From Hypericum androsaemum (Eukaryota; Streptophyta; Magnoliopsida; Malpighiales; Hypericaceae), in NCBI GenBank assembly GCA_963995505.1, contig OZ023181.1, positions 25,106,366 through 25,170,365 of the forward strand: DNA of 64,000 bases, read 5' to 3'. The position numbers and the translations under genes are program-made. The notes under the pieces were generated by a model. That model worked only from the letters and a program-made list of their open reading frames with translations, ran no database searches and was not told the origin of the DNA. How positions within the stretch are numbered: the first letter of the stretch is position 1; each line of letters starts with the position of its first letter. Below are positions 36,694-47,724 of this stretch, in pieces.

Positions 36694-37827
36694 ATTTCAG
36701 GTACGTGGTTGCTGTCTTGATGTTTTCACTGCAGATGGCCATCAATACAGCAAGCTCATTACTAGGAGGCTACATAACTAAAAACTTCATGTAACCAACA
36801 AAGTAGCTGTTCATGTATATTCTCCAACCCTTGCATCTCTAGAGCCTTATGCAGTACCTTGACACCCGAATTGGTTGTCCAAAACCTGTCTGCACTTTGC
36901 CTATGGATCCTGGTGGAGCTGCCGCTCTGTGATCACACTATTTTCTGATCTTGAATCCGGTCTGCATCTGTCCTTGTCGAGTTGAGTTAATAACCAATGT
37001 GACAGAGGCGACATCATGTCAATCTCGCAGATGCACTGCATGAAGGGTTGACCTGCTGTCCCCGGACCTCAGGGAGCCTGCAAGCTGATTTTTCGACATT
37101 GACGGAAAGTACACCACATCTGGAATCATGTGGTACAAGCATTGCTAGATCAACTAGATCCTGCAACAATCGGGATGCAGCGAATGTAGACTAGCAGCTA
37201 AAGAGAACACAACCACTTCTATCACATATATCGGTGTAGCAAAAACGATACTTTGCTTAGGGCGATGGATAACCTTTCCCGTTTGATGTTTTGACATCGG
37301 CTGGTTATGTTCTAATCTCTCCTACGCTTTGAATTTGTTTAGTTCTTTCGAAGATATACGAACCATTTTGGATAATTTGGAAGCAGTTAAAAATGCAACT
37401 CGCAACCACACCAAACTTGCATCTTTGAACGAATGAGAGCCTCCCGATGCAAAAACATTGACGCCACTAACAAGAAAAATTGACAAGAAACTTTCGGAGA
37501 ATTTATATGATTAGTGAGTCCACGGGCAGTGCAGCCAAATATTACAAGGAAATTTCTTGTTTGCAACTTACATTAAGACTGCTCCATCCTATGACAACTC
37601 AACTGCGACCCTTGACCCCATTATCTACGTACTTGAAATTATAGGAATCTCCTTCAAAATCCTAAGACGGGAAGAGCATCGTCAAGTTCAAGGAGCTTCC
37701 GTTTGTTTGTTGCAAGCATCAATGAATTCCTCGGAGGCTTCTTTATGTGCACTGGTATCCATTAGCAGCCACGCAGACCAAGCGACTTGTTTCAGACTCA
37801 CCGGCAACCAACATTGCAACTTATACC
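36694..37827. other. Intergenic between convergent LSF2 and transporter genes
   Basis: The 3' regions of two convergent genes. A plus-strand frame at 37557-37895 is antisense to the last transporter exon and is not taken as a gene. A transcribed 3' UTR of LSF2 probably fills the first few hundred bases. Confidence 0.5.
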
Positions 37828-40800
37828 TCATGATGGTGACACTGTCTGGAACTTTGCTAGATGTTCTTGCCGTCGTCCTATGTGGAATGCAGTGACTACC
37901 CATGCTACACAAACCTAAAGCCCAGAGGAAATTGCAGGTTGTCATTAACATTTTATTGGTGAACTTAAAACTGAACAAGAAGCACGTAATAATTGAACAA
38001 ATAGTTTCCATACTCAAAGAAAACACGAAGCCAAACTCAAAAGTCTTTATCTTTTATATTCCTAGAGCTAAAGGTCTATAATGAGTGTGCCGATATCTGT
38101 ACAGAACAATAAGAGAAATCATAGGCGAAATGAGTTACTTACTGGCAAGGCATAGAGAGAAACGAGTTACTTACTGGCAAGGCATAGAGAGAAACGAGTT
38201 ACTTACTGGCAAGGCATAGAGAGAAACGGTCGATGTCTTTCCATGAAGAGTGCTGGACAATACTTTGTACATCCCGGCAGCTGTAGCATCTCCGAGACGT
38301 TGAACGACTACATCTATACATATCTGCAACAAGTTACACCACACTTGGACGCTTCAACGATCCTACCCACAAGTATATGCATAGCATATGATACAAGATA
38401 ATTGAAGTATTTGGTAGGTTCAGGACATGGCATATGGGAAAGCTAACCACTCGCAGTATAATATTTCAATATTTCCTGGATGAGATTTGATGGTTCTTTA
38501 GGCAGATAACTTCCTGAAAAGGTTGAAAATAGGGAAGTGTTTACTAACCTTAGCTTTATACTTTTCTTCTTGTGAGATAACAGTAAAGAGGAGCTCTCGT
38601 GCAGGCCTAGTAACGACATATGTTACCACCTGCAAAGTTGAGAAAGAATCAATGGTTGACCTCGGGTGAGAATTTCATATTGGTCTAATCCAAGTCTGCT
38701 TGAATACAATGGGCTCTCTAGGCATAGAAGGAGAATCAAGCAGCAAATTTATGACTATGCATGTTCATCTAAAAGAGGTCAAGAATCAAACAAAATAAAG
38801 AGACTGGGCTTTTAAGTTGCACCTTTCTTATGGTCTCACAAATAGCAACTGCTACCCAAGTAGGCCAAACAGCGATGGAAATCATGTTTAAGAAGGCAAC
38901 GACTGGTGCAGAGCATATAGCAACGGTAACTCCAGCTACAGTTAGTATGCGCCCCTGTATTTTAATTTAACACAGAGTAAGTGCACATAACACCAATAGC
39001 ATAACCATAAGCAACAGGCAGAATACATAAAATTCGGAATCCGACAAGCAAGTATAAAGGCGTCAGCAATAAGCAACAGAAAACAGGCTAATTCTGGAAC
39101 GTGTAGTTCTGTAGTGCTCACCGTCAGTGTAAGTTGTCCAGCAAGGATAAATGCGGCAATAATGCTATTTATTTGGGCAAACAATCGTCTTCTCCCCAGA
39201 GAACTTGTAACTGTTTCAGCAATAATTGTCACTTTCTACAGATGTCAAACATGAAAATGACAATTAGATTATGAATGCCACATCAGCGTTGCAATGTGAA
39301 TCAAACATCAGAATACTAAACATTTACCTGAAAATAGAAGAAAGAGGAGACAACTGCACTCAGCCAGAGGAACAAGGACACGTATAACAAATAAGTAGAG
39401 GCAATCACAAGCCACATCCCATCCAAGACAGCCGATAGCTGAGGTTTTACTCTAGATGCAGGTGATTTGGGAGAAACAACTTCAACAGCTGTCGCCGGTA
39501 CGTCAGCTTCATGCTGTTGGTTAGAATCATCTACTCTATATAAAGAAACAAATAACAATATTTTCAGACAAAGAAGAAGCAGAAGGGTTGCATATGCTTC
39601 CAACAGATGATCTGATAATAACAGCTCATCAATGAACAACCAAAATAGCTTCCTATGGCTACTGGTAACTGAGAATTCAGCAGGAAATCACATGAATATA
39701 TGTATTTGTTGCGTTATAAAGAGACGCTAACAGCAAAAGAGATATTTCCCGCTTCCTGAACTCAATATAAAAAATTGACCCTGTGTGTGATCTTGCAATG
39801 CATCAGCACAGCCAACTCCTAGCGATCAGTAAATGAGCATGGATTGCAGGGACACAAAAGGAGAAAAAGTAAAGTTTACCTTATGGGAGTTAGTTCTTCA
39901 CTAAGGTGAGAGTTATCCTTTCTGATGCCTTTTGATAACTGTGCAGCTAGTTCCATGAGCAAAGCAGCAAATAAAAGAAGCCCTGCAGAAAGAGTAACAA
40001 GATGAAGCAAAAAATTAAATAAAGGGTTGACAAGAAATCCTACTTCCACGATCTCATATCAAAGTGTTTAAGAAGTCATGCATACATGGTCCTAACCAAG
40101 CCATGGCAGTCGCAAACAATGATCCAAAGAGCTGGCCAAGCGTGGCCCCGGCACCAATGAACCCAAACAATCTAGAGCCTGACTGAACACGAGGAATAAC
40201 ATAATCTCAAATGCAACCAACAAAAGAGCGATCCAATTTCAATAGTCATGTAGGATGAACCTCATTGTCCATGACGTCAATTACTCTAGCCCAAGTTGAA
40301 GAGATGGTAATCAAATTCAGCAGGGCAACCTTCACACAAAATACAAATAGAAAGGGAACATTGTAAACCTAGAGACCAACGATAAACTCAAAACTAGAAA
40401 ACACTAGCTTAATATGATTGGCATATACCCAAAGAAACAGGCCAATCCTGACAGAAACGTAGAACCAGCCATTGGATTTGTCACCCCAGCCCGGGGAATA
40501 AGCAGCAGGACTAGTCTGATTCAAGTTGAAGTCATTGGACCCCATAGAGACGGAGAGCTGAGCCTAATTCAAGCACGGATAACCAATTGAAAGAAACGAC
40601 AGCATAGAGAAGGAGACAGTGAAAAGGGAACAGGAGGTACCTTTGGGGTGAAAGAGGAAGCTGTAGAAGATGAAGACAGATGCCAGAGGACGAAGAAGAC
40701 GACAAGTGAGACGCTGAAGAACCTCAGGATCAAGACCAATGCCTGCCATTGAATTGGGAAGAAGAAGAAAAACCGTGATGCAGTGGGCATTTATTTTACG

Positions 40801-41497
40801 CCAGAAGAAATTGTGGAATTGGTTTGGATCTTTTTCATTAAAAAAATATGGAAATATTAGAAGAAACAAAGGGACTTTATGGACATTTATTCACAGCTCC
40901 TGTTCAGCTCGTACCATCTAACAATAGGAATTCGATTTGCTAAATGTTAACAGAAAAGTAATTCCATCCTCTACACAAAATTAGTTCCAGATACGTCAAA
41001 AGGGAAAGCGAGAGTACTTATACAGCAACCAAGGCACCAACCAGTAAGAGAAGAGGAAGAGGAAGAGGAAGAGGAAGAGAGAGAGTCAAACCTTTGATTT
41101 AGAGAGAGTAGGTATAGCAAAGAAGAGAGTGGAGAGAGGTGCGGCCAGGAGGGTGAGGATCAGTGATCCCACGAAGAGCTCCGGCAGGTTCGACAGTCCC
41201 AGGGATATGGCCCCCTCGTCCCGCAACGGCAGCACCACGAAGTAAGCACTCAATACCTGCAGCGTCGTTTCCCAATGTCACCATCGCGCTTCTTATTATT
41301 ATTTAATTAATTAATTAAAGATCATCATATTCAAAGAAACCAGATTCGAATTGAAACGGAGAGAGAGAGAGAGAGAGAAAGAGAGGGAAACATACGAAGA
41401 AGAAAGAGGCGGAAGAGTGGAGCAGGGCGGCGGTCTCGTGTGGCTCCACGTCAACCACCGCCGACAACGCCGCGTGTAACCGTCCCGCCCTCCTCAT
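37828..41497 (-). CDS. Multi-pass membrane transporter, MFS/ADP-ATP-carrier (TLC)-like
   Basis: Thirteen exons on the minus strand: 41497-41396, 41256-41092, 40742-40641, 40563-40429, 40329-40261, 40182-40086, 39982-39880, 39535-39328, 39235-39122, 38954-38823, 38629-38549, 38323-38207 and 37914-37828. They sum to 1512 bp and 503 residues. The protein has about 11-12 hydrophobic spans, including FVGSLILTLLAAPLSTLFFAI, GATLGQLFGSLFATAMAWLG, LLYVSLFLWLSAVVSSFFYF and VCVAWVVTAFHIG. A PLRDEG motif lies after the first span and SRLFGFIGAGATLG in the middle, with a hydrophilic central loop rich in Ser and Pro. This style recalls plant relatives of bacterial/plastid ADP,ATP carriers, but the substrate is not deducible. 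All splice sites are GT-AG. Exon 12 ends in a 32-bp triplication that copies its donor site. Confidence 0.85.
38132..38227. repeat. 32-bp tandem triplication across an exon-intron junction
   Basis: The phrase GAGTTACTTACTGGCAAGGC plus ATAGAGAGAAAC is repeated three times head to tail (38132-38163, 38164-38195, 38196-38227; first base varies). The unit holds the last exon-12 bases and the donor GTAAGT of the transporter gene on the minus strand. Confidence 0.93.
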
Positions 41498-41526
41498 CCC
41501 CTTCCCCTTCCCCTTCCCCTTCCCCG
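41040..41526. repeat. Microsatellites in the transporter 5' region
   Basis: Three simple tracts occur. (GAGGAA)n at about 41051-41084 is in intron 2. (GA)n at about 41359-41385 is in intron 1. (CTTCCC)n at about 41498-41525 is just upstream of the start and becomes a purine-rich 5' UTR tract on the coding strand. Confidence 0.85.
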
Positions 41527-41529
41527 GTC

Positions 41530-42674
41530 AACGACTCCTTTCCCACCTTTTTCTCCCAAACGATTGATTTCCTCCTGGATCCCGTCTTGCGATACGCTGT
41601 ACTCTTCTGGGCCAAGGCCCAGGCTCAGGCCTAGGCCCCGGTCTTGAACTCTTTCTGCACCCGGCCCTGGTCCGGTCCTATTATTTATCAATAAATTTCC
41701 GAATATATATAGTTTCTTTCAACTTAAAATTTAAAAAAAAAAAGAGAGAGGAGTAAATTGAACAAGGAAGAAGCTCTTCTCAGTTACTCAAAATTAAAAA
41801 TGTCTGTTGTACTTTTCTATCAAACAAATTACGAAGCTTGTGTCTAATTGAGTGGAAACTAGAGATTAATTAGGTTTTTTTTTTTACTCGGAACTCAGTT
41901 AGATAGATTCGCACCAGACCAGACCAGACATGGGAAGGAGGCAGGGAATATGTTCCCATTGTCCGTTGATCGATTCTCCTTCCTTCCTTCCTTCCCGCCG
42001 TGCTCACAACAAAGTAGTCTCTAATCTATCCAGAACAACAGGTCAGAATTAAATATGCCGCTGCTCCTCCACCACTTGTCATGTTTGTCACCTAATTACT
42101 CTCTTCATTGCTCCACACATACACATCTATACATATAAGCTAAAAGATCGTTTCCCGACAGGTAAATTATACATGTATTATTATTATTATTATTAGTTCG
42201 TTAACATAATATCTTGGTCAGAACGAACGTCTTGAATATATGTATGTGTTGTACGTATCATCTTTTTATAAATATGTACATTATCTTTTCTATAATGCAT
42301 GTAAACTTGTCCATACATCCATATTTTTAACCTAGGTTCCGTCGTTTTGGACAATCTTGTAAAGATACCCGTAATACCCATTAGTAGTACAAGATCCGGG
42401 ACGTACAGAAAGTCCTATCTACCTCGTTTGTGCCCCGCCTTACGGCTTTTTTTTGCAAAGTAATCGTGGAAGCTGCTGGGATGGGGATGTGGACCGGTTC
42501 ACTAGTGACTATGCCATGTCTTTTTCAGAAACCACTCACTCTGCTCAGCTCAGCTCAGCTCAGGTCATGAACTGGATACTACTCACACCTTGAATCTTTT
42601 AATTCCGTGGGCCCTGTATTTGAAAAACCCTTCTAGTAGTGCACAAAAAAAAACCCTTCTAGTAGAGTGGGAGT
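41530..42674. other. Intergenic upstream of the transporter
   Basis: Presumed promoter and 5' UTR of the transporter, then AT-rich intergenic sequence with simple tracts: (CTTC)n near 41975-41995, (TTA)n near 42178-42195 and (AGCTC)n near 42544-42562. No gene is seen. Confidence 0.5.
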
Positions 42675-42684
42675 GCGTATATAC

Positions 42685-43265
42685 AAGGTTTTTAAATACG
42701 CGGTCCGACCGGTGGTTCGACCGGTCAGACTACGATTCGGTAAGAAGGGCGTACCGGATTTGCTCGTTGAAACGCCAACCTTACGAACCGCCCAAAATCC
42801 GGTCAGACCGGACAGTTCGTACGGAAAACTGACCCGGAAATTTCGGGTTCGTAAGGTTTTTTGCTTAAAACTTGAAAATTAAACCAAAATTTTCCAACTT
42901 AGAACATCGAGGAAAATATGATCGAACTCTTACCCCCAAATCGTGGAAAAAAAAACCCAAGACCCACGAAATCGTGAAGGGTGGTTTTTTACTTTTTTTA
43001 GAATTAAAATGAATGCTTGTTTAAATTGGAAGGGAAATAAGTTTATATATATTATTAATAGTGGGCCTTATTTCTCAATGTTGGGCCGGAGACTTTTAAC
43101 CAAACAAATAATGGTGGGCCTTATTAATATTGGTGGCACTTCTAAAAAATTAATATATAAGTAAAAAAATTACCCGGTCCGACCGGCGGTTCAACCGGTC
43201 GGACCGTTCAACCCTGAGTTCGGCCCAAAATCCGGGTCGATCTCCGGGTCGTATTTGAAAACCTT
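42685..43265. mobile_element. Inverted-repeat DNA element with 10-bp target duplication
   Basis: A 581-bp element begins AAGGTTTTTAAATACG and ends with the inverse GTATTTGAAAACCTT. The subterminal regions are built of repeated ACCGGTC and GGTCCGACCGG words. An exact 10-bp direct repeat GCGTATATAC flanks it at 42675-42684 and 43266-43275. If the element is read as CAAGG...CCTTG, the duplication is 8 bp. No transposase is inside. Size and ends fit a non-autonomous Mutator- or hAT-type element. Confidence 0.87.
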
Positions 43266-43275
43266 GCGTATATAC

Positions 43276-43704
43276 CGTTTTAATTTATTATTTATTATTT
43301 ATTGTGGGGCTGGCTGCCATCTGTTTCTTGTCTCTCTCTCTCTCTATATATATATATATAAAAGAAAGAGAGATATGGGGGCCATGACCATATCCAGTAT
43401 CCACCCAACTGCTTCAACTTTCCCCGGCTACACTTTCTAACAGTATTAGTACTATTTTAATTAGGCTCGTTTATTGCTTGGTTGCGACACCCCGCACCAG
43501 AGCACCCAACAGATTTAACATATTTGGAGAGAGCGTCATTGTTTGTTTGGCCAATGCGTTTTCAAAATACGCTTTGTTTATCTCGTTTGATTATTTTATC
43601 TTGGATATATCTTTATGTTATATTTAGATATGTATTTTGATGATTTGAAGTGTGCGAATTTGTGTCCAGGTTGAACTCTTACCTTCTTTTTTATGAATGA
43701 AAAT
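43276..43704. other. Intergenic with TC/TA microsatellite
   Basis: Contains (TC)n(TA)n at about 43329-43361 and otherwise nothing recognisable. Confidence 0.5.
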
Positions 43705-44538
43705 AGGAAAAAGTGCACTTTAGTATTCTGTAGTTTTGCGCTTTTCGGTTTCAGACCATGTTGTTTAAAATTTGTAATTCAGTCCATATGGTTACCAAAT
43801 TTTATCAGGACAAGTCCTAGGCAGCTGTCCGAGGCTCTTCAGCCACTTGGACGCATACATGTATCAAAACAGTACCGTTTTAAGCCTACGTGGCCGAAAT
43901 GTGGCAAGTGAGTTGGCTTAGTTGATAATAATGTGTAATCTGTTAAATTATTAAAAAAATTTCTAGTTTATATTTTTTTTCGAAGCACACCCTTCATCCC
44001 CACGCCATCTTCTCTCTCCTCTCCCTCTATCCCCAAGTTAGAAAATCCTCCTTCATCAAATCCAACCTTAATAACCATTATCAAATCCTCCTTCCTCTCC
44101 TCTCTTTCTTCCTCTGCAGCCACCTTATCTCAAGACTAGCAAGACGACATACACTAGCGTAAAACTAGCAGTCATATAGATTGCAGGGGGGCTAGACCCC
44201 GCTCACGGTGAAAAGTGAAAGGACCATAATTTATTAAGCAACTCAAGAAATTGAGTCAGTGCCCTTTACCCTCTCCCCTCTTTTCCCCTCATCGATCGCG
44301 TCTTTCTTTTGCCATCTCCGTCAGTCATTGCCAATCTCCTCCACCAAAACCTGCCTCGACCCCTAACCTTTTCGTTGTCTTCAGCCCAACCTCCCCCACC
44401 CAATGTTGATTGAGCTCTCTGACGGCAAGCTTTCAAGGCGAGATTGAATGGGCTCATTTCTCTCTCTTCGCCAATTTTAAACCATAGAGTCTGAAAGTAG
44501 AAAACGCAAAAATATGGTACTAAAGTGCAGTTTTTCAT
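43705..44538. mobile_element. Putative inverted-repeat DNA element
   Basis: The left end (GAAAAAGTGCACTTTAGTA...TTTTGCG...TTTCAGAC) is the imperfect inverse of the right end (complement reads GAAAAACTGCACTTTAGTA...TTTTTGCG...TTTCAGAC) over about 55 bases. The interior is CT-rich with no protein recognised. No clean target duplication was found. Confidence 0.65.
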
Positions 44539-45014
44539 AAGAATAAGATAACATCTGCCATCGATTTGTAAAAAATGTGCAAGCGACTTGCACTGCCCCA
44601 TAAGTTTACATTATTTCAAACTACGAGTCGACTATTACGGACTAAATATAGTCAATCATGACAGAGAACCGATTTAACCAATCATAGTTTCTTTTCTGAT
44701 TTTTTTTCCTGATCGTTTAACCGATCATAGTTAAACAAACGGTTGAACTTCAATTTAACTATCAATTTAAACGGCTGTTAAATTTCAAATAAAAATTATA
44801 TATAAATTGTTTAGAATTGATTTGATTTTAACTTTTAAAGTAAAAAACATGATATGACTTATCTATTGTTGCCTAGCATACAAAATGGACACAAGCTAGT
44901 GAACATAAAGTTGTTTATTTTACAAGGCGCCAAATGTCGATTCGTTTTAGTTCACGACCCAATAATTAAGCAATCATGTTCTCTGTATGCTTCCAAATCT
45001 ACAACTTTTAGCTT
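44539..45014. other. AT-rich intergenic
   Basis: No gene seen. A short self-similar patch around 44650-44720 (gaaccgattta / gaccgtttaac-like words) is noted but unassigned. Confidence 0.45.
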
Positions 45015-45024
45015 TAGTAGGACC

Positions 45025-45476
45025 GGAAGTGGATTGAGCACGGAGTGAAGGAATCGATTCCGTACGGTTTGGAGTGAAAGGGGACCGCAGTGGCAAGCGT
45101 AGTTATGTGATAATGGCAAGTGCAGTTATGTGATAATGGCAAGCGCAGTTATGTGATAATGGCATGTGTATTTTTGACAGTGGCAAGTCCCCGTTAATGA
45201 TAATGGCGCGCGTGGTTTTTTTCATTTTGGTCCCCCATATTTTAGCATTTTTGCAAAAAGGTCACACTGGCATGCGCAGTTATGTGATAGTGGCATGCAC
45301 AGTTATGTGATATTGGCATGCACAGTTATGCGATAATGGCATTTGTATCCGGCCTGCGTTTGTGCATGGTTTTTTTCATTTTGGTCCCTGTATTTTAGCG
45401 CGTTTGCAAAAAAGTCCCCGCGTGTCTTCATTCCGAACGGTTCGGAATCTGAGTATTCCGTGCCCAATCCAGACCC
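45025..45476. mobile_element. Inverted-repeat MITE with 10-bp target duplication and internal minisatellite
   Basis: A 452-bp element. The left end (GGAAGTGGATTGAGCACGGA) matches the inverse of the right end (GGGTCTGGATTGGGCACGGA) at 16 of 20 positions. An exact TAGTAGGACC flanks it at 45015-45024 and 45477-45486. Inside, a 24-bp unit (TGGCAWGYRCAGTTATGTGATAR) is repeated in two blocks, 45091-45165 and 45265-45345. A longer phrase (TTTTTTCATTTTGGTCCC...) occurs twice. The 9-10-bp duplication favours a Mutator-like origin. Confidence 0.85.
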
Positions 45477-45486
45477 TAGTAGGACC

Positions 45487-46038
45487 ACCCCAGAAGAAAT
45501 GCAAAAGGTAGCCCTCATATGATAATTAACAATCTTCTAAAAAAATGATAATTAACAATCATAGAATTGGGATTAACAAATACCTGTCACGCACAAAATC
45601 ATGAATCCCTCATTTTGGATTCGGGCCCATCCTCCAACCTGTTCTCCAGTTCCTCGCCAGATTTTTTAATAATAATTATATTTACAACTTAAATATTGTA
45701 AAATGTCCTTTGTCAGATATTAAAACAAATTCAAATATTTTTTATCAACCGTCACATTGCAAGAGATAGATTAATTAATTCAAATTTAAATAGTGTTTCA
45801 TTTTGATTTACATGTATTCAAGCTAAAATATTTTTTCACTATTTGATTACTCGATGGGTGCGTTAAATTTTATATCAAGTAATAAAGATCGAGAAGAAGG
45901 TGATGAAACGCAATGATGAAGATGATCCATTAATATTCTTCCGGCTAAAGATCATCACGGCTCACGACTAACTAATGCCTCTCAAAAAAATATATAACAC
46001 CTAATTAAATAAACAATCTTAAACTTGTTGACCACCAC
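45487..46038. other. AT-rich intergenic downstream of AZG1
   Basis: Contains the AZG1 3' UTR (minus strand) and nothing else recognisable. Confidence 0.5.
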
Positions 46039-47724
46039 TCACCCCGTTGACCCCACCACCTCCGGGAGACGACCGCTTCCCATCCAAACACCCGATAACC
46101 AGATGACCCCCTCCCTAGCCCAATCCCAGAGGTTCAACACAATGTAGGTCCCAATCCCCCCGATGAGCCCGTACGCTATGGAGTACGTCATCGGCATCAC
46201 TATCAACGTCACGAACGCCGGGATAGCCTCCCGCATGTCCCCCCAATCAATCTCCACCACTGCCCGCATCATCATCACCCCGACCAGGATCAGCGGGGGC
46301 CCCACCGCCCACGCCGGTATCGACGCCAGCAGCGGCGTGAAGAAGAACGCCAGGAAAAAGTACCCCGCCGCCGTCAGCGCCGTCACCCCCGTCCTCCCGC
46401 CCTCCCGTATTCCCGTCGACGACTCGATGAACGTCGTCACCGGCGATGTCCCTAAGAGGGAACCGGCCACGATCGCCCCCGCGTCCGAAATGAACGCGAA
46501 GTACTGCCCCTCGAACCCGCCGTTCTGATCGGCGAACCCAGCGAAACGCGCCATTGAGTAGAGAGTCCCCGTCGTGTCTAATACGTCGACGTAAAGGAAC
46601 GTCACTAGGGCTTCCCAGAAGCGTCCCGTTTTGATGCCCTTGAAGCTTAGGGCAGCCGCCGTGTGTTTTATAACGTGGACATCGACTACTTTCTTGAAAT
46701 ACTCGAACGACTGGTCGCCCTCCGGACTGTTGGGAAAGGCGGTTACTTTGGTCTTACGGAACCAGCTAACGGCGGTTACGAACACGATACCGTAGATCAT
46801 AGCGCCTTTGACCTTTTTGACCAGGCAGTAGGCGATGATTACGAACCCTACCACGCCGAGCCAGAAGGTGGGGCTTTCCATGCGGTGGTTGAGGCAGTAT
46901 ATACCGCCGGAGACGGTTCCGCCGGGAAGGAGGGCGACAGTGCCATTGGCCAGCGTGGTGACCGGTGCGAGGGAGGCGCGGCCGGAGGCTGGGCAGGCGG
47001 CGAGGGTGAGCAGGGTTGAGGAGGAGTACCCGACGAGGCCGAGGCCTTCGTTGCTTTGGAGTCCGATGAAGGCGAGGAAGAGGCCGATCCCGGCGGAGGA
47101 GCTGATCCGTACGGGCTTGGGGACGAGCTTGGCGATCATGGCACGGAGGCCGGCGGCGGAGATTGCGAGGAAGATGAGGCCCTCAAGGAAGACGGCGGCA
47201 AGGGCGGTCTTGTAGGGGATGTTGCCGGAGCCGTGGAAGCCGACGACGGTGTAGGCGAAGTAGGCGTTAGTGCCCATCCCGGGGGCGAGGGCGAGGGGGA
47301 GGTTAGCGAGAAGGCCCATGATGACGCACCCGATGAGAGAGGAGGCCACGGTGGCGACGATGAGGTCGCGGCGGACGCTGTCGAGGCAGGCGGTATATCC
47401 CGGGTTGACGGGGTCGAACTTGCAGGAGATGTCCGGGTGGAGGATGTCGGCGGCGGGGCAGGCAGATAGGGGGAGGGAGAGGTTGGAGGAGCAGAGGGGG
47501 AGGCAGTCGGAGACAGAGCAGGTGGCGCCAGAGTCGGCGAGAATGGAGGCGTTGACGGCGAGGATGTAAGCCATGGTGAGGAAGGTGGCGGTGCCGGCAC
47601 GGAGCTCGGTGGTTAAGGTGGTGCCGCGGTCCCTGAGCTTGAAGTAGTTGCCCGCCCGGGTGGAAGCCACCCAGTTGTTGAGGCTGGATAATGGCTCGGG
47701 AGGAGATATTCCAGGTTCCCCCAT
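46039..47724 (-). CDS. AZG1: Adenine/guanine (azaguanine-type) permease AZG1, cytokinin-capable
   Basis: Plasma-membrane proton-coupled purine transporter of the AzgA branch of the NCS2 family. Arabidopsis AZG1 takes up adenine and guanine and also cytokinins. The gene is intronless. The start chosen is the ATG at 47724 (MGEPGIS), although the frame stays open upstream to 47997 with unlikely His/Thr-rich 5' UTR sequence. The product is 561 residues. It begins with a short cytosolic tail and [31 protein letters not shown], a hallmark block. [57 protein letters not shown] and [20 protein letters not shown] carry the substrate-site region. There are 12-14 hydrophobic spans. A cysteine-rich extracellular loop ([14 protein letters not shown]) is shared with the plant homologues. 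The coding region is far more GC-rich than its surroundings. Orthology to AZG1 rather than AZG2 rests on near full-length resemblance recalled from memory. Confidence 0.95.
   Translation of the reverse strand: MGEPGISPPEPLSSLNNWVASTRAGNYFKLRDRGTTLTTELRAGTATFLTMAYILAVNASILADSGATCSVSDCLPLCSSNLSLPLSACPAADILHPDISCKFDPVNPGYTACLDSVRRDLIVATVASSLIGCVIMGLLANLPLALAPGMGTNAYFAYTVVGFHGSGNIPYKTALAAVFLEGLIFLAISAAGLRAMIAKLVPKPVRISSSAGIGLFLAFIGLQSNEGLGLVGYSSSTLLTLAACPASGRASLAPVTTLANGTVALLPGGTVSGGIYCLNHRMESPTFWLGVVGFVIIAYCLVKKVKGAMIYGIVFVTAVSWFRKTKVTAFPNSPEGDQSFEYFKKVVDVHVIKHTAAALSFKGIKTGRFWEALVTFLYVDVLDTTGTLYSMARFAGFADQNGGFEGQYFAFISDAGAIVAGSLLGTSPVTTFIESSTGIREGGRTGVTALTAAGYFFLAFFFTPLLASIPAWAVGPPLILVGVMMMRAVVEIDWGDMREAIPAFVTLIVMPMTYSIAYGLIGGIGTYIVLNLWDWAREGVIWLSGVWMGSGRLPEVVGSTG

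Noticed and set aside
37557..37895. 112-residue plus-strand frame downstream of LSF2
   Set aside because: It overlaps antisense to the final transporter exon and has no domain. It is explained as a chance frame.
47056..47600. Long plus- and minus-strand frames over AZG1 (Gly/Glu-rich or Pro/Ser-rich)
   Set aside because: They are shadow frames of the GC-rich AZG1 coding sequence, which is a firm match over its whole length.
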